Positions 34,133-43,204 of a DNA stretch of 64,000 bases are shown here, one piece after another (the first letter of the stretch is position 1; each line of letters starts with the position of its first letter). The DNA comes from Streptomyces sp. NBC_01481. Its GTDB lineage: Bacteria > Actinomycetota > Actinomycetes > Streptomycetales > Streptomycetaceae. The notes under the pieces are model-generated. The model was not told the DNA's origin and made no database searches. It saw only the letters and a list, made by a program, of their open reading frames with translations. The position numbers and the translations under genes are program-made. The stretch lies in contig NZ_JAPEPT010000001.1 in NCBI RefSeq assembly GCF_026339995.1, forward strand, positions 1,252,501 to 1,316,500, read 5' to 3'.

Positions 34133-35734
34133 ATGACGACCCCGTCCGGCAGACCCGCCCCGCCGCGGATTCCCGAAGCCGTGCACCGCCGCAGGTGGGC
34201 GATCCTCACGGTCCTGATGTTCAGCCTGATCATCGTCGTGCTGGACAACTCCATCCTGAATGTGGCGGTCAAGACGATCGCCAGCCCACCGCCGCACGGC
34301 CTCGGTGCCACCCAGAGCGAGCTCGAATGGGCGATGAACTCCTACACGCTCGTCCTCGCCGGGATGCTGTTCACCGCCGGCTTGGTGGGCGACCGTATTG
34401 GCCGCAAGAAGGTCCTGCTCTTCGGCACCTTCCTCTTCGGCTTCGGCTCGGCACTTGCCGCGCTGTCCGGCTCACCCGCCGAGCTCGTCGCCTACCGGGC
34501 GCTGATGGGCTTCGGCGCCGCCTTTGTGATGCCTGCCACGCTCGCCGTGCTGGTGCACGTCTTCGAGCGTGACGAGCAGCCCAAGGCCATGGGGATCTGG
34601 GCGGGCAGCGTCGGCGTTGCGATCGCCGTCGGCCCGGTCACCGGCGGACTGCTCCTCGACCACTTCTGGTGGGGCTCGATCTTCCTGATCAACGTGCCCG
34701 TCGTCATCATCGCCCTGGTCTGCGTCGCACTCCTGGTGCCGGACTCCAAGGACCCGAACCCCGGCGGGCTCGACCCCCTCGGCGTCGTGCTGTCGATCGT
34801 CGGCATGCTGCTGCTGGTGTACGGGATCATCCACGCCGGCGAGCTGGGCGACTTCACCGCCCGGTCCGTGGTGGGCCCGGTGGTCCTGGGGCTCGCCGTG
34901 CTCGTCTGCTTCGTCCTCCACGAGAAGCGCAGCAGGCATCCGGCCCTCGACATGGGGTACTTCAAGAAGCCCGCCTTCTCCGCAGCCGTCGCCGCGGTCG
35001 CGCTCGTCTTCTTCGCCCTCATGGGCCTGACCTTCTTCTCCGCGTTCTATCTGCAGAGCGTGCGCGGCTACAGCGCACTGCGGGCCGGGCTCCTGATCCT
35101 GCCGATGGCCGCGGCGCAGATGGTCTTCGCGCCGCGGGCCCGGCTGGCCGTGGCCCGGTTCGGCACCCGGGCCACCTGTGCGGCGGGCATGCTGCTGATC
35201 GCGGCGGGGTTCGGGGCGTTCGCGCTGTTCGGAACCTCGACCCCGGTATGGGCGATCGAGATCGCCTTCCTCGCCCAGGGCGTGGGCATGGCACACGTCT
35301 CCACGCCGGTGACCTACCTGGTGGTGCGGCTGCTGCCGCAGGAGAAGGCCGGCTCGGGCAGCGCCGTCAACAACACCTTCCGCCAGATCGGCGGCGCGCT
35401 CGGGGTGGCCGTACTCGGCTCACTGCTGGCCACGCACTACCGCAGCGGGATCGAGGAGCACCTCGGCGCGCTGCCCGCCGGGGCACGGTATGCCGCGGGC
35501 GAGTCCATCGAGGCCACCCTCTCCGCGGCGGAGAGGCTCGGCCCGGCGGGCAAGGCGCTGATCGGCCCGGCGAACGAGGCCTTCCTCGACGCCATGCATC
35601 TGACGTCACTCTGCTCGGCGGCCATCGCCGTCGTCGGTGCCGTGGTGGTCGGGGCGTTCCTGCCCGGCCGACCGGGCGCGGGACCGGAGCGTCAGGACCC
35701 CGAACGCGTCCGGGAGACGGCGGCGCGCGACTAG
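34133..35734 (+). CDS. EmrB/QacA-family MFS multidrug exporter
   Basis: A 533-residue, 14-helix DHA2 drug:H+ antiporter. Motifs include [13 protein letters not shown] (motif D1-like, helix 1), [13 protein letters not shown] (motif A) and [24 protein letters not shown] (motif C, antiporter). It should extrude toxic or antibiotic compounds. A palindromic operator just upstream and a co-directional TetR gene 300 bp downstream suggest substrate-inducible control. The TAG stop overlaps the inverted-repeat end of a MITE-like element. Confidence 0.93.
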   Translation: MTTPSGRPAPPRIPEAVHRRRWAILTVLMFSLIIVVLDNSILNVAVKTIASPPPHGLGATQSELEWAMNSYTLVLAGMLFTAGLVGDRIGRKKVLLFGTFLFGFGSALAALSGSPAELVAYRALMGFGAAFVMPATLAVLVHVFERDEQPKAMGIWAGSVGVAIAVGPVTGGLLLDHFWWGSIFLINVPVVIIALVCVALLVPDSKDPNPGGLDPLGVVLSIVGMLLLVYGIIHAGELGDFTARSVVGPVVLGLAVLVCFVLHEKRSRHPALDMGYFKKPAFSAAVAAVALVFFALMGLTFFSAFYLQSVRGYSALRAGLLILPMAAAQMVFAPRARLAVARFGTRATCAAGMLLIAAGFGAFALFGTSTPVWAIEIAFLAQGVGMAHVSTPVTYLVVRLLPQEKAGSGSAVNNTFRQIGGALGVAVLGSLLATHYRSGIEEHLGALPAGARYAAGESIEATLSAAERLGPAGKALIGPANEAFLDAMHLTSLCSAAIAVVGAVVVGAFLPGRPGAGPERQDPERVRETAARD

Positions 35735-35921
35735 GTCCTGTCCGGTCGATCAGGCCGGATCAGTGAGCGGGGTCTGGCGTGGTGCATCGCAGGCCGGAGG
35801 ATGGGGGTCCCCCCGCCGAAGGCAGGGGGAGAGCCGACGCGGAGCGTCGGCGACTGACGACAACGCGGCGAGGTGCCGTGCCAGGGCACGCGAGCCCGGC
35901 AAGATCGACCGGACAGGACCT
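35733..35921. mobile_element. MITE-like palindromic element, copy 2, carrying a nested hairpin
   Basis: A 189-bp element with perfect 19-bp terminal inverted repeats starting AGGTCCTGTCCGGTCGATC. The interior equals copy 1 at 12372-12531 in opposite orientation (GATCAGTGAGCGGGGTCTGG, GACGCGGAGCGTCGGCGACTG, GACGACAACGCGGCGAG), but about 35 bp around 35800-35831 are additional and form a G5-run hairpin. Its left end forms the last two bases of the exporter's TAG stop. Confidence 0.8.
35803..35831. repeat. short G5-run hairpin nested in MITE copy 2
   Basis: GGGGGTCCCCCC-GCCGAAGGC-AGGGGGA is absent from the corresponding place in copy 1 at 12.4 kb, so it was inserted into, or replaced part of, the MITE-like element. 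Confidence 0.7.
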
Positions 35922-36041
35922 GAGCGCCCGGTGTGCGCGAACCCTCCGCCCGGAGCCGACCCGGGCTTCGGGCGGGGGCAGGGAGAATCGGAAGGACAGG
36001 CGAGGGCGGCAGCGAACGTGCCTCTGAGGGAGCAGCAGCAG

Positions 36042-36671
36042 ATGGAGCGGCAGCAGATGGTGCGGCAGCAGGCGGAGCAGCGCAAGACCCCAAGGCGAGG
36101 GCGGCCCCGCAGCGAGGCGGCCGAGCGGTCCATCGTCGAAGCCGTCGTGCGGCTCCTCGAGGAAGGCGTCCCCATATCCGAGCTGTCCATCGAGCGCATC
36201 GCCCGCACCGCCGGGGTCGGCAAGGCCACCATCTACCGCCGCTGGGAAGGCAAGGAAGCCCTCCTTCTCGACGTCGTACGGTCCATGGAACCGGTCGCTC
36301 CGCCCCTGCCCGGTACCTCCGTGCGGGACGACCTGGTCGCGCTCGTCGAGATAATGCGTCGGCGCGGTCTCGCCAAGCGGTCCTCCACGCTCCTGCACAA
36401 CGTCTTCGCTCAGATGCAGAACTATCCCCAATTGTGGGAGCTGTACCACCGCACCGCGGTCGCCCCCCGCCGTGAACTCATGGAAGCCGTCCTGCGCCGC
36501 GGCATCGAGAGCGGCGAGATCCGCTCCGACATCGACATCGAACTCCTCGGCGACCTGTTCGTGGGACCGATGCTGGTCCGCACCGTGCTGCGCCCCGAAG
36601 GCACACCCGGAGAGGGCGGTGCGGAACGGATCGTGGACGCGGTGCTCCAGGGCGTACGCCCGCCACGCTGA
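36042..36671 (+). CDS. TetR-family repressor
   Basis: A 209-residue TetR/AcrR regulator. After a Gln-rich lead (QQQMERQQMVRQQAEQ) and basic stretch, the HTH runs IVEAVVRLLEEG...LSIERIARTAGVGKATIYRRWEGKEALL. The ligand domain continues with LVALVEIMRRRGLAKRSS and the C-terminal AcrR_C-like helices. ATG 36042 has GAGGGAG 9 bp upstream; GTG 36018 is an alternative. It probably represses the exporter at 34133 through the palindrome at 34086, and the two genes are now separated by a MITE-like insertion. Confidence 0.88.
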   Translation: MERQQMVRQQAEQRKTPRRGRPRSEAAERSIVEAVVRLLEEGVPISELSIERIARTAGVGKATIYRRWEGKEALLLDVVRSMEPVAPPLPGTSVRDDLVALVEIMRRRGLAKRSSTLLHNVFAQMQNYPQLWELYHRTAVAPRRELMEAVLRRGIESGEIRSDIDIELLGDLFVGPMLVRTVLRPEGTPGEGGAERIVDAVLQGVRPPR

Positions 36672-36876
36672 AGCGCCCAGAACCGCCGTCCGGGCCACTG
36701 CCCGAAGTGTGCGGGTTCTGTCACAGCGCCCTCACCTGGCCCGATACGAGGAACCCCGTACGTCGTCCTGTCGTCATCGAGGCAGAACGGCCGTCCGGCG
36801 ACGGCGGCGAAACGCCCGTCATCGCCTAGTGTCGACGGCGAGGTTGGTGTGACGGCAAGGCAGTGAGGAAAGCTCC

Positions 36877-37899
36877 ATGGCGCAGGCGTACAAGACGGAG
36901 ACCGGTAACGGCAGCCCCCGGAACGGGCGCACCGGAGCCCGGTTCCGGAGCCTGCTCGACGGCTGGCGCGGCGACTCCGGCATCTGGCGGCGCGGCCTCG
37001 TGCTCGCCGCACTCGCCGTACTGATCGCGCTGTTGATGATCCTGCACGCGCAAGTCCCCAACCGCATCGGCAACCTGGGCAGTCTGAGCGAGACCTTTTT
37101 GCCATGGTTCGCCGTGTTCATCCCGGTGATCCTGGTCGTCGCCGTGGTGCGGCGTTCGGCCACCGCGCTGATCGCCCTGCTGCTGCCCTCGATCGTCTGG
37201 CTCAATCTCTTCGGGGGCCTGATCGCCGACAAGTCGGGCGGAACCGGCAATTTGACCGTCGCCACGCACAACGTCAACGCGGGCAACCCCGACCCCGAGG
37301 GCACGGCCAAGAAGGTCGCCGCGTCGGGCGCGGACCTGCTCGCGCTGCAGGAACTGCCGGTGGGTCAGGTCACCGCGTACGAACAGGCGCTGGCCGGGAC
37401 GTACAAGTACCACTCCGTGCAGGGCACGGTGGGGCTGTGGAGCAAGTACCCGATGACCGACACGGCGCCCGTGGACATCCGGCTGGGCTGGACACGCGCG
37501 ATGCGCTCCACGGTGCGGACGCCCGAGGGCGCGGTCGCGGTGTACGTCGCGCACATGCCGTCGGTACGGGTCAAGCTCAACGCCGGCTTCACCGCGAACC
37601 AGCGCGACAACAGCGCGGACGCGCTGGGCGAGGCGATCGCGCATGACCGTACGGGCAAGATCGTGCTGCTCGGTGACCTCAACGGCACGATGAACGACCG
37701 CTCGTTGAGGTCCATCACCTCCCAGATGCGCTCCACGCAGGGGGCGGCGGGGGACGGCTTCGGCTTCAGCTGGCCGGCGTCGTTCCCGATGGCGCGGATC
37801 GACCAGATCATGGTGAAGGGCGTGGAGCCGGTGTCTTCCTGGACCCTGCCGCAGACGGACAGCGACCATTTGCCGATCGCGGCGCGCATCAGGCTTTGA
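36877..37899 (+). CDS. membrane-anchored endonuclease/exonuclease/phosphatase (EEP) protein
   Basis: A 340-residue protein with a short cytoplasmic lead, three membrane helices (RGLVLAALAVLIALLMIL, FLPWFAVFIPVILVVAVV, ALIALLLPSIVWLNLF) and an extracytoplasmic EEP domain. Catalytic motifs are THNVNAG with metal Asn, DLLALQELP with Glu, VLLGDLNGTMND with the Asp/Asn pair and TDSDHLPI with Asp-His. The substrate may be a phosphodiester or phospholipid; vancomycin-resistance-linked relatives (VanJ-type) have the same three-helix-plus-EEP layout, so a role in cell-wall antibiotic tolerance is possible. Confidence 0.85.
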   Translation: MAQAYKTETGNGSPRNGRTGARFRSLLDGWRGDSGIWRRGLVLAALAVLIALLMILHAQVPNRIGNLGSLSETFLPWFAVFIPVILVVAVVRRSATALIALLLPSIVWLNLFGGLIADKSGGTGNLTVATHNVNAGNPDPEGTAKKVAASGADLLALQELPVGQVTAYEQALAGTYKYHSVQGTVGLWSKYPMTDTAPVDIRLGWTRAMRSTVRTPEGAVAVYVAHMPSVRVKLNAGFTANQRDNSADALGEAIAHDRTGKIVLLGDLNGTMNDRSLRSITSQMRSTQGAAGDGFGFSWPASFPMARIDQIMVKGVEPVSSWTLPQTDSDHLPIAARIRL

Positions 37900-37956
37900 G
37901 CTTTCCCCGGCCCCGCCCCTTCCCGTAACCGGGGGCGCTGCCCCCGGACCCCCGCG

Positions 37957-38020
37957 CCTCAAACGCCGGCGGGCTGAATGTGGGGCAGGGCCGCACATTC
38001 AGCCCGTCCGGCGTTTGAGG
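37957..38020. terminator. CCTCAAACGCCGG-type hairpin between convergent genes
   Basis: Arms at 37957-37982 (CCTCAAACGCCGG-CGGGCTGAATGTG) and 37994-38020 pair with one small bulge. It is preceded by the hairpin CCGGGGGC-GCT-GCCCCCGG at about 37929. Position between the EEP gene and nadE (tail to tail) suggests a bidirectional terminator within a repeat-rich 360-bp spacer. Confidence 0.7.
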
Positions 38021-38079
38021 ACATGCGGCCGAAGGTCGCATACGGGGGTCCAGGGGGCGAAGCCCCTTGGTTACGGGAT

Positions 38080-38115
38080 GGGGGTACCTCCCACGGCCGC
38101 CAGGCCGTAGGGGGA
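38080..38115. repeat. short G5-run hairpin repeat
   Basis: GGGGGTACCTCCCACGGCCGCCAGGCCGTAGGGGGA-type element next to the 37957 hairpin. An almost identical but inverted copy is at 46142-46176. Confidence 0.7.
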
Positions 38116-38259
38116 GGGCGGGGTGGGGGCAAAGCCCGCCGCAGGCGCGGGGGTCCGGGCAGCCCCCGCGAGGGAGCCGTCGCCAACGCCGGCAGCGACC
38201 GGCGAAGGGGGCCTCCCGCGTCATCGCCGCAGGAAGCCCCCGTACCCCGGACCAGCAGG

Positions 38260-40017
38260 TCAGTGCGTCGTCTCCCGCCAGCGGTTCGTGATCGGCAGCC
38301 GCCGGTCCTTGCCGAAGCCCTTCGCCGAGATCTTGGTGCCCGGCGGGTACTGGCGCCGCTTGTACTCCGCCGTGTCCACCATCCGCAGCGTCTTGGCGAC
38401 CAGCTCCTCCTCGAAACCGGCCGCCACGATCGCGTCCTTGCCCTGGTCCCGGTCGACGTACAGCTCCAGGATCCGGTCCAGTACGTCGTAGTCGGGCAGT
38501 GAGTCGGTGTCGACCTGGCCCGGGCGCAGCTCCGCGCTCGGCGGCTTGGTGATCGAGGCCTCGGGGATCGGCGGGACCTGCCCGCGCTCCTCGGCGGCGC
38601 GGTTGCGCCACTTCGCGAGCCGGAAGATCGAGGTCTTGTAGACGTCCTTGATCGGCCCGTACGCGCCCACCGAGTCGCCGTAGAGCGTCGAATAGCCCAC
38701 CGCCAGCTCGGACTTGTTGCCCGGCGCGAGCACGATGTGGCCCTCCTGGTTGGAGACCGCCATCAGCATCGTGCCGCGCAGCCGCGACTGGAGGTTCTCC
38801 TCGGCGAGACCGGTCAGGGAGAGCGAGCCCATGTACGCGTCGAACATCGGCTCGATCGGTACGGTGCGGAAGTTGAGCCCGGTGCGGCGCGCCAGCTCGG
38901 CCGCGTCGCCCTTGGAGTGGTCCGAGGAGTACTTCGACGGCATCGAGATGCCGTACACGTTCTGAGCGCCGACCGCGTCGCAGGCGATCGCCGCGACCAG
39001 CGCGGAGTCGATGCCGCCGGACAGCCCGATCAGCACCGAACGGAAGCCGTTCTTCGCGGCGTACGCGCGCAGTCCCACGACCAGCGCGGAGTACACCTCC
39101 TCGTCGTCGTCGAGCCGCTCGGCATAGCCGCCGGTCAGCTCGGCCTCGTAGCCGTCGAGGGGCTCCTCGGAGAGGACGACGCGCTCGATGCGCAGCCCGT
39201 CGTCGACCACGCCCGAGGGCGGCTCGGCGGCGGCCGCGGGCAGCTCCAGATCCAGCACGACGCTGCCCTCGGCGAACTGCGGGGCCCGCGCGACGACTTC
39301 GCCTGCCGCGTCGACGACGATCGAGTCGCCGTCGAAGACCAGCTCGTCCTGTCCGCCGATCATGGCCAGATAGGCGGTGGTGCAGCCCGCCTCCTGGGCG
39401 CGCTTGCGGACCAGCTCCAGGCGGGTGTCGTCCTTGTTCTGCTCGTACGGCGAGGCGTTGATCGAGATCAGCAGCCCGGCCCCGGCGGAACGGGTGGCCG
39501 GGACGCGGCCGCCGTCCTGCCAGAGGTCCTCGCAGATCGCGAGCGCCACATCGACCCCGTGCACGCGGGTCACCGGCATGGTGTCGCCCGGCACGAAGTA
39601 GCGGAACTCGTCGAAGACGCCGTAGTTGGGCAGATGGTGCTTGGCGAAGGTCAGTACCACCTCGCCGCGGTGCAGCACGGCCCCGGCGTTCTGGGGTGCG
39701 CCCGCGGGCTGCCCGTAGCGGGGCTGGGCCCGCTCGGAGCGGTCGAGGTAGCCGAGGACGACCGGCAGCTCGCCGAAGCCCTCCTCGTCGAGGCGCACGG
39801 CGAGCGCGCGCAGGGCGGCCCGGGACGCTTCCACGAAGGACGACCGCAGGGCCAGATCCTCGACGGGATAGCCGGTCAGCACCATCTCGGGGAAGGCGAC
39901 GAGATGCGCCCCCTGCTCGGCGGAGTGCCGGGTCCAGTGCACGATCGCCTCGGCGTTGCCGGCGAGATCGCCGACGGTCGAGTCGATCTGATTCAGAGCG
40001 AGGCGTAGTTGAGGCAC
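38260..40017 (-). CDS. nadE: glutamine-dependent NAD+ synthetase
   Basis: A 585-residue two-domain enzyme making NAD from deamido-NAD, ATP and glutamine. The N-terminal nitrilase-type glutaminase (about 1-270) carries the Glu-Lys-Cys triad in FPEMVLTGYP, FAKHHLPNYGVFDE and ALAICEDLW. The C-terminal synthetase has the PP-loop LIGLSGGIDSALVAAIACDAVG near residue 310 and later GNKSELAVGYSTLYGD. The GTG 40017 opens directly into the first glutaminase strand (PQLRLALNQIDSTVGD). It is the long bifunctional form usual in actinobacteria. Confidence 0.95.
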   Translation of the reverse strand: MPQLRLALNQIDSTVGDLAGNAEAIVHWTRHSAEQGAHLVAFPEMVLTGYPVEDLALRSSFVEASRAALRALAVRLDEEGFGELPVVLGYLDRSERAQPRYGQPAGAPQNAGAVLHRGEVVLTFAKHHLPNYGVFDEFRYFVPGDTMPVTRVHGVDVALAICEDLWQDGGRVPATRSAGAGLLISINASPYEQNKDDTRLELVRKRAQEAGCTTAYLAMIGGQDELVFDGDSIVVDAAGEVVARAPQFAEGSVVLDLELPAAAAEPPSGVVDDGLRIERVVLSEEPLDGYEAELTGGYAERLDDDEEVYSALVVGLRAYAAKNGFRSVLIGLSGGIDSALVAAIACDAVGAQNVYGISMPSKYSSDHSKGDAAELARRTGLNFRTVPIEPMFDAYMGSLSLTGLAEENLQSRLRGTMLMAVSNQEGHIVLAPGNKSELAVGYSTLYGDSVGAYGPIKDVYKTSIFRLAKWRNRAAEERGQVPPIPEASITKPPSAELRPGQVDTDSLPDYDVLDRILELYVDRDQGKDAIVAAGFEEELVAKTLRMVDTAEYKRRQYPPGTKISAKGFGKDRRLPITNRWRETTH

Positions 40018-40131
40018 GCGGCCCAGTGTAATCGTCTTTCTGACGCGATGTCCCGGCGGGGAGATGTGGGACGCCCCACGTACCGGGCCCGAGCGGCGCC
40101 CCACGTGCGGCTCCGTGGGGCGCCCCGGGTG

Positions 40132-41742
40132 CTACTTCCGGTACCCGAGGACCGTCATCATCCCCGACTCCGAGTGGTAGACGTTGTGGCAGTGGGTCAT
40201 CCACAGGCCCGGGTTGTCGGCGTCGAAGTCCACCACCACCGTCCTGTTCGGCAGGAGGCCCGCCGTGTCCTTGCGGGGGCCGCCCGGGACCTTCGCCAGG
40301 GCGAAAGTGTGGCCGTGGAGGTGGATCGGGTGCCACATCTTCGTGCTGTTGAAGAAGATCAGCCGGACCCGCTCGCCCGCCCGGACCGGATGGCGCTCGC
40401 CCGGGGTGTAGGGCTTGCCGTTGAAGGCCCAGTTGTACTTCGTCATGCTGCCCGTCAGGCGCAGCCGGATCAGGCGGTCCGGCTTCCGCGCGGAAAGGGC
40501 GACGGACTCGGCCGCCCTGAGCCGGTTGGGGGTCAGCAGCCTGCCGGACAGCTCCTTGGGACGTACGGAGGCGGTGGGTGCGCTGCCGCTGCCGGTGCGG
40601 AGCAGCGCCATCGCGGCCGCCTCCCTGCCCGGTGCGTCCTTGCCCTCCGCGACCGCCGTGAGCGGGAAGACCCCGTCGCCCGCGGTCACCAGCACGTCGT
40701 ACCGCTCGCCCATGCCCAGGATCAGGGAGTCGGCCTTGGCGTGTTGGACGGGGAAGCCGTCGGTGTGGGTGATCGTCAGCTCATGGCCGCCGAGTGCCAC
40801 CCGGAACGGGGTGTCCCCGCCGGCGTTGATGATGCGCAGCCGGATCCGGTCGCCCGGCCTGGCCCTGAAGACCGAGGGAGCCTCGGTCGTGCGCCCGTTG
40901 ACCAGGTAGTACGGATACGCGACATCGCCCGCGTCGCCGGCGAGCAGTTTGCTGGTCGCGCCCATCATCATCCGGGACGGGCTCTTTGCCCTCGCGGTCG
41001 GGGACGGCGTGTCCATCGGCATGTCCATCGGCATGTCCGCGCCGGAGTGTCCGGCCATTCCGTGCCTCAGCTCGGCCAGCACCCCCTCGGGCGTGGAGCC
41101 GTCGACGCCGTCGACCCAGTCGTCCAGGACGACGACCCACTCCTTGTCGTACGCCAGGGGTTCCCTCGGGTCCTCCACGATCAGCGGGGCGTACAGCCCG
41201 CGGTCCTGCTGGACGCCCGAGTGCGGATGGATCCAGTACGTCCCCGGGTCCGCGACCGTGAAGCGGTAGTCGAAGGAGCCGCCCGGCCTGACCGGGTTCT
41301 GGGTGAGGCCGGGGACGCCGTCCATGTCATTGCGCAGGGCGATGCCGTGCCAGTGCAGTGAGGTGGACTGCGGCAGATGGTTGGCGAGGGTGAGCGCGAG
41401 GGTGTCGCCCGCCGTGACGCGGACCACCTGGCCGGGCAGCTGGTCGCCGTACGCCCAGGAGTTGACCGTGAGCCCGCCGCCGAGGTCCAGCGGGGTGGGC
41501 GTGGCCGTCAGCTTCACGGCGCGGACGGGGCCGGAGCCCCGCTTCGCCTCGGCGGCTGCGACCTCGGGGCCGTCGGGGCTGACATAGCCTTTCAGGCTCG
41601 CCTCCCCGGTGGCGCCGTGGTTCATCGATCCGTGGTCCGTGCCCGGCGATCCGGAACAGGCGGCCAGAACTCCCGTGCCGGCGGCGGCGATTGCCGCTCC
41701 CAGGACGGTGCGGCGGGTGAGGTCTGTGGGGTGAGTGCGCAT
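40132..41742 (-). CDS. multicopper oxidase, Tat/lipoprotein exported
   Basis: A 536-residue three-domain multicopper oxidase. The signal has twin arginines (DLTRRTVLGAAIAAAG) and a lipobox (VLAACSG). Copper ligands are intact: HWHG, HPHSG, HPIHLHGH and HCHNVYHSESGMM (T1, T2 and T3 sites). A Met/His-rich loop (DMPMDMPMDTP, about residues 240-252) resembles the copper-sensing segment of CueO-type cuprous oxidases. It likely detoxifies copper or oxidises phenolics at the cell surface. A DUF6153 membrane protein follows divergently placed upstream on the same strand. Confidence 0.92.
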   Translation of the reverse strand: MRTHPTDLTRRTVLGAAIAAAGTGVLAACSGSPGTDHGSMNHGATGEASLKGYVSPDGPEVAAAEAKRGSGPVRAVKLTATPTPLDLGGGLTVNSWAYGDQLPGQVVRVTAGDTLALTLANHLPQSTSLHWHGIALRNDMDGVPGLTQNPVRPGGSFDYRFTVADPGTYWIHPHSGVQQDRGLYAPLIVEDPREPLAYDKEWVVVLDDWVDGVDGSTPEGVLAELRHGMAGHSGADMPMDMPMDTPSPTARAKSPSRMMMGATSKLLAGDAGDVAYPYYLVNGRTTEAPSVFRARPGDRIRLRIINAGGDTPFRVALGGHELTITHTDGFPVQHAKADSLILGMGERYDVLVTAGDGVFPLTAVAEGKDAPGREAAAMALLRTGSGSAPTASVRPKELSGRLLTPNRLRAAESVALSARKPDRLIRLRLTGSMTKYNWAFNGKPYTPGERHPVRAGERVRLIFFNSTKMWHPIHLHGHTFALAKVPGGPRKDTAGLLPNRTVVVDFDADNPGLWMTHCHNVYHSESGMMTVLGYRK

Positions 41743-41847
41743 GACTGAGAGCACCTCGTGGTGTGTGGTGATGCGTGTGGATGGGCGCGTCTGCTGCTTC
41801 CGGTACACCGCTCGCAGCGCGGCGGTTTCCGGGCAGCGGGCCCACCT

Positions 41848-42309
41848 CTAGATCCGCAGCACCGACAGCCTGGCGAGGAGGGTCTTACGGGGAGGCGGGT
41901 TGGGCCGCAGGGCGCGGAGTATCCGGGCGTGACAGCCCGCGAGCAGCGCGCCGACGTCGGTGCGCAGCAGTCCGGCGACGAGCAGGACGACCGTGAAGGT
42001 GTCCAGCACGGCGAGGCAGACGCTCATCGGATCCATGCCCATGCCGGGCACCGTCGGCCCGGCGTACGGCGGTTGGGCCTCGGCAGGGTCGGCAGGGTCG
42101 GCGGCGTGGTGGTGGCCGGGATTCGCCATGGCGACGGGGTTCACGGCGCCCGTCGTGCCGACCTCGTGCGAGGGTGCGGCCACATGCCTCGCCGCGCCCC
42201 CGCCGTGATCCGCGACCGGGTGGCCGAGCGTGTGCATCGTGGCGATGCCGAACAGCAGCGCCATGAACAGCAACAGCTGTCCGAACCGCGCGGGCCGACC
42301 GATCACCAT
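41848..42309 (-). CDS. DUF6153-like small membrane protein
   Basis: A 153-residue protein with an N-terminal helix (FGQLLLFMALLFGIATMHTLGH), a His-rich outside segment (ADHGGG, PGHHHAADPADP), a second helix (VCLAVLDTFTVVLLVAGLL) and a basic C terminus. The pattern matches what I recall as DUF6153, a Streptomyces family found near copper genes. It precedes the multicopper oxidase on the same strand with 105 bp between, so a metal-related role is plausible but unproven. Confidence 0.7.
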   Translation of the reverse strand: MVIGRPARFGQLLLFMALLFGIATMHTLGHPVADHGGGAARHVAAPSHEVGTTGAVNPVAMANPGHHHAADPADPAEAQPPYAGPTVPGMGMDPMSVCLAVLDTFTVVLLVAGLLRTDVGALLAGCHARILRALRPNPPPRKTLLARLSVLRI

Positions 42310-42437
42310 GGCCCGCAGCTTACCCCCACCCGGTATGTGTCGACGCGGGGCCGCACACGCCCGATGAGCCGCGTTCGGCGCAGGCTTGAAGCGGCGCCCG
42401 TAGCCGCCGAAGCCGGGTCGCGGTCAGCCCATGGTGG

Positions 42438-43058
42438 TCACGACGGAGTGTTCTCCGTGTCATGGCCGGGCGGGGGTGTGCGGTCGACGGTGGTGAGCCA
42501 TTGGGTGACGACGGCGTCGATGAACTCGTCTGTGACGTCCCGTCGGTCGAAGAAGAGGCGGGACATGACCGGTCCGAAGAGCAGGGTGTATTCGTCGGCG
42601 GTGATCTGGCGGCCTGACGGTTCCAGGAGCTTGTTGAGGGCCGCGAGTCGATCGGTTCCGATGCGTGTGAGGGCCTGGGCGCTGTCGGCGTCGTAGTCGG
42701 CCTGGGCGGTGACGGCCAGCACCGCGGGGCGGGTGGCCGGGTCGGTCAGGCCCGCCCGAAGGCTGGTCAGCCATGCGGTGGCGACCGTGCGCAGGTCGTC
42801 GCCGGGCTCGGGGTAGGCCACGTCGGGGCCTTCCAGGATCAGGTCGAAGAGCAGGGCGGCGCGGGTGGGCCAGTGGCGGTAGAGGGTCTGCCGGGTCACG
42901 GAGGCCTGTTCGGCCAGCAGCGCATACGTCAGCCCGGTGGGCCCGACCTCCGGCAGCAGCTCACGGGCCACGGTCAGGATGCGGGCGCGGGTGCGCTGGA
43001 CCCGGGGGTTGCTGATCGACGGGCGGCGGGCCCAGGGGGGCGTCGGCTCTTCGGGCAT
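42438..43058 (-). CDS. TetR-family repressor of the adjacent oxidoreductase
   Basis: A 206-residue TetR/AcrR protein: HTH ARILTVARELLPEVGPTGLTYALLAEQASVTRQTLYRHWPTR is at residues 24-65 in pieces, and the C-terminal domain is TetR_C-like. It is divergent from the oxidoreductase gene at 43205, and the 146-bp spacer holds three copies of a 19-bp site beginning ATCATACG, so it probably represses both genes until a ligand is bound. Confidence 0.88.
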   Translation of the reverse strand: MPEEPTPPWARRPSISNPRVQRTRARILTVARELLPEVGPTGLTYALLAEQASVTRQTLYRHWPTRAALLFDLILEGPDVAYPEPGDDLRTVATAWLTSLRAGLTDPATRPAVLAVTAQADYDADSAQALTRIGTDRLAALNKLLEPSGRQITADEYTLLFGPVMSRLFFDRRDVTDEFIDAVVTQWLTTVDRTPPPGHDTENTPS

Positions 43059-43078
43059 GTGCCCATCATTCCACGTAA

Positions 43079-43165
43079 ATCATACGCGACGTGTGATGCG
43101 CTCCACTCTCGCAATCATACGCTCTGCGTGATACACAGGAATGGCAATCATACGGACTGGATGAA
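43079..43165. promoter_or_regulatory. three spaced TetR-type operator copies
   Basis: Sites at 43079-43097 (ATCATACG CGA CGTGTGAT), 43114-43132 (ATCATACG CTC TGCGTGAT) and 43147-43165 (ATCATACG GAC TGGATGAA). Left halves are identical and right halves degrade progressively. Spacings of 35 and 33 bp are close to three helical turns, so bound dimers would line up on one face of the DNA. Confidence 0.75.
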
Positions 43166-43204
43166 TCAGCTCGTGTGCTGTCTCTATCCCTCAGGGAGTT
43201 CCTG

